A stretch of DNA of 64,000 nt from Epiperipatus broadwayi (lineage: Eukaryota; Onychophora; Udeonychophora; Euonychophora; Peripatidae). Positions 25,812 to 36,999 of the stretch are shown piece by piece. The stretch's first letter is position 1; each line of letters begins with the position of its first letter. Both the position numbers and the translations under genes were made by a program. The stretch spans positions 4,343,336 through 4,407,335 of the forward strand of contig JAQFVV010000014.1 in the NCBI GenBank assembly GCA_028023455.1. The letters are read 5' to 3'. Under the pieces are notes generated by a model that was given only the letters and a program-made list of their open reading frames with translations, made no database searches and had not been told where the DNA came from.

Positions 25812-27189
25812 ATACTTCAAAAATGCGACTAAAAATTTGTAGATTAAATTGTACTAATTTATGTTTTTGTGATGTGTAGCTGTGAACAGTGACATATGAT
25901 TTTTGTCATCAAACAATTCCAAGGATAAAGATCACCATTGACATCCAAATAAAATAAGTTACTCAGATTTGTATTAATCACTTTCACATCATTTCTGACT
26001 AAATACTATATTAGATTAGGAAAGCCATAAACAACCTATGATGCATAAGATAACAATAGCACCTTGTGAATTATATATAGCATATCAGATCACTGATTAC
26101 AAAAATAAAATGAAATTTAGATCCTATAAAGTAATATAATCAAAGACCCATTTTTATTAATTAATAATCAGAAAAAACATGCATAACAAAAATTTAAATT
26201 CAGTAAGTCAAACTAAAATAAAGACACTATAGGTGCCTAATCAGGAGAGTCAGTATTCGTTTTAACTCTCATTTTGTAATTGATATTTTTGTGTTCGTGA
26301 ATTGTATTTAGTTCATCCTTTGTAAGTTTTGCAATTTTGTTATTTCCAAAAATTATTTTTATTCGCGAAATTCATTAAAAAAACCTATAAACAATACTAT
26401 GAGTTATGTAACTGATTCAAAATTTAAAAATTCTCTGTGTTTTTCATTAATGAATTTAATTGTAAACATTACAAGTTTAGTGAAAGTGAAACAGACCCAC
26501 AAGTCTCACTAATGTAAGCAATCTTTGAAGCATAGTTTTTTCTAGAGTATATTATTATATTAAATTGAATTCATGCATAAAATATTGACACATGATTTAT
26601 AAAATATTGTCCACTCATGGATTAAAAAAGCTGAATTATGTTTAGACTTCCAACCAGGAATTCATGATCAGTTTTGTTTTTAAGTATATTAAAACAATTG
26701 TTCTGCAATCATGCATAGTGAATGTGTGTTCAGTTTATCTTCTGTAAATTTATATCATTTAATTAAATAACTAAAAATGTAAAGACAGTATAGTCTAAAT
26801 AATTCAATAAAGTTTAACAATCAGACTTAAAATGTGACAATTTCTATTTCTGAGTCAAAATTCAATACACCACAATCATATTAGCAGGTAGAAATATTTG
26901 ATGGCATTGAATAATAAAATAGAAAATAATATATATTTGTGAAATAGATAACTAGAGTATTTCAAACAATAGTATGAATAGCTCAAAATTTCCAATGATA
27001 GGAATAACTAGAATTATTTAAATATTTGGAAATTGTTAGAAAATTTTTTATTAGATTCATGTCTGTATTCAAAAATATTCACTGGTTCATTGTGAAATTT
27101 AAAAGTAATGACAGACATAATGTATTCCAAAAAAGCTCATTTCAATGGCTCATTCTTTTTATTATTTATGTATGACTATAATAGTTGTA
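25812..27189. other. Intron sequence, no feature seen
   Basis: Nothing recognisable on either strand. Confidence 0.6.
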
Positions 27190-29905
27190 CAGAAGGAATT
27201 TTTGTTAACTGACTGGGGAATATTTGATTTCTCTTTGAGGCTTTGCAGGACAAATACTTAATTCCCACTCCATACAGTCTTATCATTGCAGCTGTAATTC
27301 CTATGTGATTATTCATATAGTAAACAATTGACTTTTTGCTCCTAGGTTTTAAAATTAAAAAACATCATGGTTTTTCTTTTCAGTTGCCTGATAATTATTA
27401 ACTGAAATATCATTTGACTTTTTTAAAAGCAAAACACACATGTGTGTGAATAATTTTCCCCTTTATAAATATTTTGAATCATAAAAAACAGAAAACAAAT
27501 TGTATTCTTATTTCCTGGAGACTATAAAATTGCCAGTCAAGCAATGGTTGGTGGCTGAATATGGAGAGTGCTAAGAATCCCTTGATTTTTAAACTGAGCT
27601 GCCATTAGATGATAAACTTTCATTTAGATACCTACACACACAGATCAATTTCAACTGATGATTGCATGAAGTCAAAAAAAAAAGGCCTGTCTAGTAATAA
27701 ATGGACATTGTTGGACTTTGTGAAATTATGAGAAAAAAAAACAATTGATTTAAAAAATGAACATGTACTTTGCAAAAATATTCGAAGCAGAAATGGAGTA
27801 GAAGTTTGTTATAAATAAAAAGTATAGTAACAACATTATAAAGCTTGATGATGTATCAGACAGAAAGACGAGATTAATTATTCAAATTAATGGAAGAAAC
27901 CAAATGTAGATAATTCAGGTTTATGCATCAATAAATTTTCAGTGAGTTGAAGGAAGAGAAAATTTTTTATATGGATGTATAAAATACTTTTGGTTAGACA
28001 TTAAATTTGTCATGGAAAATTTTAATGCTAGAAAGATTAAAGTTCTGTGAGTAAATTTGATTATGCTGACACAAATGAGAGAGGATACAGACTTATAGAG
28101 TTCACAGAAAAAGAAAAACTATATAAGTGATTCTTTATTTAGGCCTGCAAGAATAATAGCTGGCATAGAAAAGCAACATTTTGCTAGTAAATTTTCTACA
28201 GAGACAAGACAATATATAAAGAAAAAAGATATATGAATTTGTTTTTAAAATGAAGTATTAAAATGAAGTGAATATGTAGATTTTAGTAAAATATTATAAA
28301 AAAAATAATGATATAGAAAACTATAATTATGAATTGACAAGGAAAACTATAAAAGAGGGGGGATCTCAAAAGTGCAAAACAACCCTTTAGGATTGGAAGA
28401 AAAGTTATTTCAATAATAATAAGTGTTTCTAAAAAGAGAGTTGACATCATGAAATGTATGGTAAAGTTTTATAAAAACAATATATAATAATAAAGAACAA
28501 GAAAATGTATCCCCTACAATTAGTACATCTGCTGATTTAGCTAACATTTTGAATGAGAAAATGAGGTGTGTAATTAAATCTATAAAGGGGAAAGTTCCAC
28601 AAAATGTTAGAATTATTATTGATATTTTTTAAAAAAGCAAGTTATGAAATAGAAAAATTGTTGGAAAAGTTATATACTAAATGGTTAAGATATGCAAAAT
28701 GATTGAAAGAAGGTAATAGTAATAAAGATATTTTAAAACAAATGATAAAAAGTTATTAGAAACAACAGACTTATCAAACTTATATCAATTCTATACAAAA
28801 AAAATGTATCTAGGTAATTACAACTTGTCTACAATGAAATTTAAATACTATTTAAGGAAAAAAAAGAATTTGAATTTTAAAATGTTCTTATCACCATTGA
28901 TCAGTTCCAAGTATTGAGAGAATATGAATATGAGTTGCCATTATTCTTTGAATTTACATATTATGAAAAGACATTTTATTTTATAAGTGTTTCCATGGTG
29001 ATTAAAACATTGTATCATCAAGATATAGATTCAACATTTTATTATATTCTGAAGAATATTTATCAAACTGCAACAGCAGTTATTAGATTATATGGTCATA
29101 TCAAAAAGGTTAACATTGGGAAGAGTGAATGTCAGGAAGATTTCATATTACCAAAATTTTTATAGCAGTTTTACATAAAGTATTTTGTGAATTAAAATGG
29201 GAAACAAAAAGTGAAAAATGAGGTTATTTTAAGTCATCTAGACTTTGCAGATAATATGAGTAGTGAAAAATGTATCAAATGAAAGTAAGAAAGGTCTAAA
29301 ATAATGTTCAATGGATTTTCTTTGAAGAAGACGAAAAATGAAGACTGATAATCATAAATTAGAAGAAATGCCACCAAGGATGAAATTAATTATATTATTA
29401 ATTTTGAATGGAGTGCTTTTCATAAAAATAATTAAGTATTGAAATGAAATACATCTATGTGTTTGAAAAAAAATAGATGTACTTTTATCAGGCTTTACTT
29501 ATGGATCTGAGATTTGTTCATTTAATAAAAGAGCAATATAGAGACTCCAGATCACTCAATAATATATGGAGAGTTTACATGTTAAGAATAACTGGAAGAG
29601 CTCTAAAGTGAAATATATGAATGACAGAATAAACAGGTATTGCTGATATCATTGAAAATTAAAAGACTAAACCTGGACCAGACATAATCCTAGAGGAGAT
29701 GATAATATATAAAAAATTACAGTTTTAAATTGGATGCCAAGAGATGTAAAAAATTAGAAAGAGATCACATATGAGATTGGTAAATGAAATAAGAGCATTT
29801 GCTGGTATAATATGGAGTAGAAAAATAGGAACTGGGAAAATTGAATTAAATTTGGATTTTCATCCTGCAATGGATACTGATCGAAACTGATGATAATAAC
29901 TATGA
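27190..29905 (+). mobile_element. Heavily decayed RTE copy, plus strand
   Basis: Collinear with the 50.3-53.5 kb element from its 5' untranslated start (CAGAAGGAATTTTTGTTAAC near 27190) to its 3' end (CATCCTGCAATGGAT near 29862, then GATGATAATAA). Recognisable pieces include MDIVGLCEIM-like sequence near 27705, IIQVYA near 27912, and the RT motif A region (28914-29162: LPLFFEFTYYEKTF and LKNIYQTATAVIRL). Many stops and deletions show it is much older than the other two copies. Confidence 0.75.
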
Positions 29906-30960
29906 CCATCATTGCTCTATTATAAATTTGAGATGAAATGATAAAACAAGTATTTTGTAATTTTTCAATTGATGTTTATATATTGAAAATTTACATTAAT
30001 AAACATTTTAAAGATTAATACATGGCAGATTCTAGAACTCACAGTACCCACTGTGGCACAGTTTTGTCACTTCCTGTACTAGAAATTATTACAAATTTCA
30101 AAGCAAGAAACTATTTGATTACTTTGTGGATATTTAAAGACTCATATGATTTCTGCTTTATTTTTTTCTTCTATATAATATTGAGAGAGGGAATAAACTG
30201 GCATTATTTAGTATATACTTTGAATATGCTTCATACAGCTTTCATGGTATATAAAGTTGTGTTACCAGTGAAAAAATAGATCTTATAAACTACTGCAATT
30301 AGAGATAATTTCAAAGCTGTCTTCGATTTAGAAAAGACCCATTCCTCATATAAACATTCAAAGAGTAACTTCCTTGTTCAAGCTATAATAAATTATTTAA
30401 CAAAGACAAAAATATTTATCAAAAATTGCACTAGCACATCAAGTAATCCCTCCACATTTATATGGATTTCTCAGGATTTTCACCTGTAATATTCTTTTTT
30501 TATTTTATATGTCACAATTCATTGTGAAGGTGCCAAAATTGCTGCATTCTCAGCTATGATATTATCTTCTCCAAATAAATATTTACTGATTATTACTAAC
30601 CATTTTTAGATTTAAAAATTATTATTTCATTTTCAGTCCTGGTATAGATCCTTTAAACTTTAATTATAGATGAATATATCTCTTATTATTAAACACAATC
30701 ACATGAAATAATTACTTCAACTCTATTACAATTCTTTCCAGATACAATAATAAACTTATAATCTTCATTTTACCCCCCCCCCCATATTCTTCTAATTATA
30801 TGAATAAAACCATTTGAAAAATGCAAATCTTGGAATCATTCACCTTTTTTAAATTACTTTATTTATGTGATTGCAGTATAACAGATAAAGTATAAGTTAT
30901 GAGAATATATAATAAAATTATACATCTCTCTCTCTCTCTATATATATATATGCAAATTAA
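29906..30960. other. Intron sequence with a C run and (CT)n(TA)n
   Basis: A run of C at about 30773-30783 and CTCTCTCTCT-TATATATATA at 30925-30952 just before the PLE inverted repeat. The 85-codon frame at 30022-30279 has no domain. Confidence 0.6.
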
Positions 30961-30962
30961 TA

Positions 30963-31435
30963 ATATTTAAAAATACAGTATTTAAAAGCTTATAAAAAAT
31001 ATATGTATAACCGTCACTTAGGAACAAAGGAACACTTATTGTTATTTAAAAGGGTTCAAAATACAAAACAAAATTTTAAAAGTAATGATAATTTATCAGC
31101 TTCTGTCTTTTATGACCATAATAAATCATGTATATATATATATGGTTTCGATTTTAATTATAACAACGTAAAAATATTGGAAACTGAAAGAAATAATAAT
31201 AAAAGGAAAATTAAAGAGGCGATGTTGATATGTAAATACAAGCAACATTTGGTTAATAGGCAAGCGGCAAACATTAAGATCACAGAATTATGGGAAAGTT
31301 GACATCATAGAATTATGGGAAAGCTGACATTTTAAACGTGATAGTTGACAAAGCTACAAGTTAGTTGAAAGCGCTCCTAAGTGACGGTTATACATATATT
31401 TTTTATAAGCTTTTAAATACTGTATTTTTAAATAT
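30963..31435 (+). mobile_element. PLE endonuclease C-terminus between 61-bp inverted repeats
   Basis: The open frame 31003-31302 encodes the PLE tail (SASVFYDHNKS, VKILETERNN, KRKIKEAMLI, LVNRQAANIKITELWES), homologous to the end of the PLE ORFs at 48-49.7 kb but from another family. It is bracketed by perfect 61-bp inverted repeats at 30963-31023 and 31375-31435, so the RNA would form a long hairpin. PLEs often carry terminal repeats in inverted orientation. The ORF start lies in the repeat and is not native. The GIY-YIG catalytic part is absent. Confidence 0.75.
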
Positions 31436-31439
31436 TTAT

Positions 31440-32820
31440 TTATAAATTTGCGTATATTATTTTGAAGAAATACAGACATCGATTTATAATATTATATATA
31501 TTGATGAAGTAAAAGTCATTTGATTACAGATGTTATTAAGCTGAATGCATTTTTGGTGTGAAGCAACCTACTTATTGCTTTTAATTTTTATAATTTAATC
31601 AGTCCATATTTTATATTTTTATCAAGGACATCCTATTAATATTACTATTTTAAATATTCTAATGTATTTTTAATTGGATGCTGTTTGATCTTTTCTTAAT
31701 GATATTATCATTATTAGCAATATGCTATGCATTTTATTTTTATTTTTAGTCATCTTTCAAAATAAATGAGGCGTATGCGTCATTTATTTCCCTTCTTCAA
31801 TCATTAGTATGATGCACCACATCAAAAATTCATTAAATTATAATAATATCTGCAATTAAATGATTAAATTTTATTTCTTCAATTTATGCATACATATATA
31901 CGCATAATTGTATTAAAATTAATAATAATGAAAGTCTATCCTAATTATTATATATATTGTTTGGGATTATCCATGTATAATTAACAATGGTATTATACCT
32001 ATAGTTTTCTTGGATCACACCTATCTTCACCTACAAGCAATAATACATATAATAAGAATAAATGTTCAACGGATAAAAATGAAAATAAAAATTCTTAAAT
32101 TATGAAAATAGGAAGGAAGACAATAAATGAGAAAATTAATATGAAATGACTTTCATATTTTAAAAATTTCAATATTTTTTTAATTATTCAATCTTTAATC
32201 TTATTATATAAATTGTTACTTCCAGAGCCACTACAAGAAATTTAAAATAACATTCATTACCTGGATGATAATAATTGTATTCTAGATAAAATGTCCCTAC
32301 AATAATACTGTTAATTATATATGGATGAAATCAGATAATATTGTTTTATATGTTACCTGTAAAAATCTTTGATTTTATAGTAAAAGAGAATTGATTAGTC
32401 AGTGCATTCTATATAATAAACTTTACTTACGAGGTATAGCATGCTTAGCAGATTAAAAAAACTTAATTAAGTTAGAATTATTAATGAATATTCTAAATGA
32501 CTTAAACATTAATTGACCTTCACATTCTATTATAAAAATTTGAAATTTATAATTATTTATTTAATTAACTATAACTTTTAAGCACCGACATTTTGGGCCT
32601 ACCTTTTAATATATTAAATAATAAATTAAGTAACTATCATAATAAATAGGTATGTGATAATATTAAAAAATATTGAACTCTATTTGCTCATGCCAAATTA
32701 TCAAAGTACAGAATATTTAAATATGTTTTCTCTATAGCCATAAATATGAATAGTAACAATTATTAAAGGCAATCGACAAACAAACATTGTATACTCAGCT
32801 TACAAAACATTCTTCAGAAA
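31440..32820. other. Intron sequence, no feature seen
   Basis: A+T-rich, no repeats or coding signal noticed. Confidence 0.6.
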
Positions 32821-33210
32821 TGTGATGTGATGTTGATGTGATGTGATGTATTTGGCTTCTCCTTAAACGAAGTCAAGAATATCTCAGCAATTATGCCCAG
32901 ATAAACCTGTTAGCCATTTTATTCTCCATATTCTCCATTCCCCACTGTTAAGTCTTCCCATATTCTGCCCCATCCCATTTCCACAACATAATCTTTGTCA
33001 ACTCTATGGCCTTTATATCTAAATACCCCTTATCTCTTCGCAAACCCAACGTAAAAACTAATAACTCACTTTCTGTATAGTCACTTTGTTCATGTCTATT
33101 CTCCCATAACTTCATTGATGTGATGTGATGTGATGTATTATGGCTTCTCCTTAAATGAAGTCAAGAATATGTCAGCAATTATGCCCAGATAAACCTGCCA
33201 TCTATTGTAA
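32821..33210 (-). repeat. Two copies of a retroelement 3' end with (CATCA)n tails
   Basis: The string GGCTTCTCCTTAAA-GAAGTCAAGAATAT-TCAGCAATTATGCCCAGATAAACCTG occurs at about 32851-32910 and 33144-33210, each preceded on the plus strand by TGATG pentamers. Read on the minus strand, a conserved 3' end runs into a (CATCA)n tail, as LINE or SINE copies do. The 205 bp between them is G+C-richer and unidentified. Confidence 0.5.
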
Positions 33211-33539
33211 ACTTGAATAATCAATAAATACTATATAATAATGCTTATTAAACTCAAAATCTAATGTTATCCTTCTCTTAACCACTGACCAGCTTCCAGT
33301 GTGTGGACTTATTGAGATGCTCATACTTGAATTTACAGTAACTTTTATTACTTTCTTTGATCATCTATATCAATGATGTCTCTAATAATTGATAAATTGA
33401 ATTTTATGAGTTTTGAATTACAGATCATATGTGAAGAAGAACATTCACATCACTATTGCAAAATAAAATATTTAAAATCATAATAGCAATTGTTGGTGTT
33501 TTTGGATTCAAAACCAAAAAGATTCTTTTTTTTCCCCCA

Positions 33540-33588
33540 TATGTCAAAGCGTTGTCTGGGAAGCGAACCTGGACCAGCTGCTAAACAA
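33540..33588 (-). repeat. Second copy of the tRNA-like repeat
   Basis: Minus strand: TTAGCAGCTGGTCCAGGTTCG, CTTCCCAGACAACGCTTTGACATATGGG, then a run of A. It shares the T arm and the GCTTTGACA tail with 12236-12297, but the anticodon stem-loop is deleted. Confidence 0.45.
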
Positions 33589-33599
33589 AATTTATACGC

Positions 33600-34330
33600 T
33601 ACTTAAGTGTTAAAATAGGTTAAAATTTTAGCCTTTTAAGGATAGGGAAGTCATAAGAGTAGGTTACAATCTGATTAAGTCTGGTCTTTTTCAATATGTT
33701 GCATAAATCTATTTCAAATAAAGTCTTTGTTAATCAAAGATATAATTTTCAATATTAAATTTAGTTTTTGTCTTATATAAATATGTTGCCCTACCCCCTC
33801 AATGGCTATGTCTAGTATGAGATATCAATATAAATTTTTATATGCCTTATTTTTCAAAGAATTTTTAAAATTGAACAGCTGCCCATTTCATATCTTCCTA
33901 TGTATATCTATAGTTTGTGAAAATCATATTAATTTGAACTTAGCTCATATATTCATAATTTTTATACCTCTTTATTCAGATTTAGTGATATTTTATATCA
34001 CTTGTATAGTCTAAATGGAAGTAAATTTTCTTCATGTTTTATAAATTATTACTACTTGTTCCCCCAACTTTTTAAAACAAATATTATAATCATTATTGAA
34101 TAATGCTTACCATGATTATTTCATTATAACTGATTATGAGAAAAGAATCAACTGATTTCAGTTAGAAGCTATTTTAATTAAAAATAATTTTATTTTTCAA
34201 CTTGCATGATTTTATGGTTATATATTTTTTATATAAATACTATATAGAGATATTATTTTATATAGCGCTATGTTTTAATGCTGTAATAGCGATATTAGCA
34301 ATTAAGCCAATGCACATGTGCTTTAAAGAT
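33600..34330. other. Intron sequence, no feature seen
   Basis: The 70-codon frame at 33802-34014 is hydrophobic low-complexity translation of A+T-rich DNA. Confidence 0.5.
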
Positions 34331-34332
34331 AA

Positions 34333-34576
34333 ATTATAAATGAATACTCTCACTTTTTTCTAGACACAAGATATAGTATTTTAGAAAGAATGGAATGAAT
34401 CCACCCATTCTTTCAACCCAAACATTTATGTATGGACAAATCTTAAGCATATGGAAATAAGATTTGCCCATATATAAATGTTTGGGTTGAAAGAATGGGT
34501 GGACTCATTTCATTCTTTCTAAAATACTATATCTTGTGTCTGGAAAAAAGTGAGAGTATTCATTTATAAATACTAT
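34333..34576. repeat. Near-perfect foldback, ~110-bp arms, same family as 22.9 kb
   Basis: Begins TTATAAATGAATACTCTCAC and ends with its complement. Both arms carry CAAGATATAGTATTTTAGAAAG and CCACCCATTCTTTCAACCC, with a centre near 34450. It can fold end to end. Confidence 0.88.
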
Positions 34577-34579
34577 ATT

Positions 34580-35610
34580 GTAAAGCTTATTATAAATAAT
34601 GCTTATAATAAAAAAGATCAAATTAAGAATAATAATAATGTAAAATAAATAGTTTTCTTAGGAACAGTATGAGGTACCGATTGTAGCATTTATGTCACAA
34701 ACCACATTTTAAAAGTAACAGTGTTGCATCATTTTAAAAAGTTTTGACTTTTACAAAATGATGAAACAAATTATGACAGTTTTATTATAGATTAAGAGAA
34801 TTATTCTGTTAAGAAATTTAAAGCAACACATCACTTGTTTCTTTCAGCTTACTATAATATAAACAAGTGCATTCTGTTTACTTTATTAATAACAACAAAT
34901 TGCACAACTATCTGCTTAAAACAATATAATAATACAAAAACATCTTCACAATACTCCCATTTAGTATAAACCTGAGCACAAAATCTCTATTTTTAATATT
35001 TAAATCTTCATTTTCAAAAATAATTTTTGATTTTTGTCTTTACCAATAAGACCTGGCATTCAAACTTGAAAAATTGATTTAGGTTTAAAATCCTATGCTA
35101 ATTTAAATTTCAAATTTTTAGCTGTCAGGTAAAATGAAATTAAATCTTTTGTTGTTGGACATATATTCTTTTCAATTTTAAATCCCAGATTTCATTAATA
35201 AAGCCAAAATGCAGAAACCAGTTTGATGAGAGCAATTTAAATACTAAGAATTAGGATTTTATATGCATCTGGTAAGCACTCATTATTTAAAGTTATATTA
35301 GATATTTGAGAGTTGCCCTTGTGCTAGCTTCTCTCTACTGTTGTAGCACCATCAAATGTAATCTTGAAAAATCAGTAATTACTGGATGATAGTTAGTGCA
35401 ATTTTATTTACCCTATCCAGATAATTTGCTAGATTTTTTCATTTCATAATGAGGAATTCGAATTCAAAAATGGCATATAGCCTCATATTTATGTTACACT
35501 TTATAAATTGTAATTTGTTTATTTTTGATAGTAAAGTGCTTATTTACTATTTTCACAAAGATTGTGCATCACTTTGTAAAAAGCATTAACTTCTCATATA
35601 AATCACAATT
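34580..35610. other. Intron sequence, no feature seen
   Basis: Nothing recognisable before the hammerhead array. Confidence 0.6.
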
Positions 35611-35726
35611 ATGATTAAAAAAAATCAAGTCAGATGTGACATGACCTAATTTTAATAAAGCTCGTATTTACAAATGTTATATATAGACCTCACAAAACAA
35701 GCTCTTAACAAACTTTGAGAATATTC

Positions 35727-35770
35727 TCAACCCCAGACTGGTTTCTGCATCTAGCATCATCAGTGAGGTG
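35727..35770 (-). ncRNA. Type I hammerhead ribozyme motif, family 2 copy 1
   Basis: Minus strand: ACCTCA, CTGATGA (plus 35757-35763), stem II TGC/GCA with loop TAGAT, GAAAC (plus 35741-35745), 2-nt loop CA, GTC (plus 35736-35738), then TGGGGT, which pairs with ACCTCA over six positions including one G-T wobble. All core residues are present and stem II closes with a proper T-A pair, so this is one of the best candidates in the window. Confidence 0.7.
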
Positions 35771-36106
35771 CCAGGATATTCATTAGATTAAAAATATTAG
35801 GACAAGCCCAGCACTTTATTTAATGTATAACTATTGAGAAAAAAATCTGAAATTATCAGACATCCATATGTCTAAAAATCCAGCTATCTAACTCAAATAG
35901 CTATATGGGAACTGAAGCGAATTCAGATACACAAATACTAATAACTTTAGCAATATAAAATTGCCAAAGCCTTAATAGCAAAAAATAAAATGATAAAAAA
36001 AAAATCAAGTCAGATGTCACATGACCTAATTTTAATAAAGCTCGTATTTACAAATGTTATATATAGACCTCGCAAAACAAGCTCTTAATAAACTTTGAGA
36101 ATATTC

Positions 36107-36150
36107 TCAACCCCAGACTTGTTTCTGCATCTAGCATCATCAGTGAGGTG
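36107..36150 (-). ncRNA. Type I hammerhead ribozyme motif, family 2 copy 2
   Basis: As copy 1: CTGATGA (plus 36137-36143), TGC/GCA stem II, GAAAC, GTC, TGGGGT. The only change is the stem III loop, AA in place of CA. It lies exactly 380 bp from copy 1, so a transcript across both could be cut at two sites to release a monomer. Confidence 0.7.
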
Positions 36151-36420
36151 CCAGGATATTCATTAGATTAAAAATACTAGGACAAGCCCAGCACTTTATC
36201 TAATGTATAACTATTGAGAAGAAAATCTGAAATTTTCAGACATCCATATGTCTAAAAATCCAGTTATCTAACTTAAATAGCCATATGGAACTAAACTAAG
36301 TTAGATAGCTGGATTTTTAGACATATGGATGTCTAAAAATTTTATATTTTCTTCTCAATAGTTATACATTAGATAAAGTGCTGGGCTTGTCCTAGTATTT
36401 TTAATCTAATGAATATTCTG

Positions 36421-36465
36421 GCACCTCACTGATGATGCTAGATGCAGAAACCAGTCTGGTGTTGA
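36421..36465 (+). ncRNA. Type I hammerhead ribozyme motif, family 2 inverted copy
   Basis: CCTCA (36424-36428), CTGATGA (36429-36435), TGC/GCA stem II, GAAAC (36447-36451), loop CA, GTC (36454-36456), then TGGTG, one change from TGGGG that leaves a single C-T mismatch in stem I. The core is intact; the expected cut is after C36456. Confidence 0.65.
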
Positions 36466-36999
36466 GAATATTCTCAAAGTTTATTAAGAGCTTGTTTTGC
36501 AAGGTCTATATATAACATTTGTAAATACGAGCTTTATTAAAATTAGGTCATGTGACATCTGACTTGATTTTTTTTTATCATTTTATTTTTTGCTATTAAG
36601 GTTTTGGCAATTTTATATTGTTAAAATTATTAGTATATGGTGTATCTGAATTTGCTTCAGTTCCCATATAGCTATTTGAGTTAGATAGCTGGATTTTTAG
36701 ACATATGGATGTCTGATAATTTCAGATTTTTTTCTCAATAGTTATACATTAAATAAAGTGTTGGGCTTGTCCTAATATTTTTAATCTAATGAACATCCTG
36801 GCACCAATCTACCTGCAAATGTTTCTCCAGAGGTAACCCCAAAATTAACCCAAAAGCTCTTGTGATTCTCTCCTATAATTAATACGCTATAGCTATTTAA
36901 ATTGTTTTTCCATTTTTACTTTACTTTATCATGTATTCCTTTAAAATGTTCTAATATAATCAATAATTTTGCTCTCTATCCTTGCGTTAATATTTTGTA

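Larger units (their letters stand above)
35612..36805. mobile_element. Retrozyme-like palindromic array of 380-bp hammerhead units, family 2
   Basis: Two tandem units in minus orientation (about 35612-35999 and 36000-36293) are followed by an inverted copy of the same pair (about 36300-36595 and 36596-36805). The spacing of equivalent points is 380 bp on both arms (CTGATGA boxes at 35757 and 36137; the GGCACC string at 36420 and 36800). The right arm stops at 36805, inside the stem I strand of what would be its next hammerhead. Outside the hammerhead core, the sequence shows no obvious likeness to the array at 6.35 kb. No open frame and no clear flanking duplication were found. Confidence 0.65.

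Noticed and set aside
35612-36805. Ordinary MITE palindrome
   Set aside because: Internal 380-bp tandem periodicity and a ribozyme core once per unit are not explained by a simple MITE.
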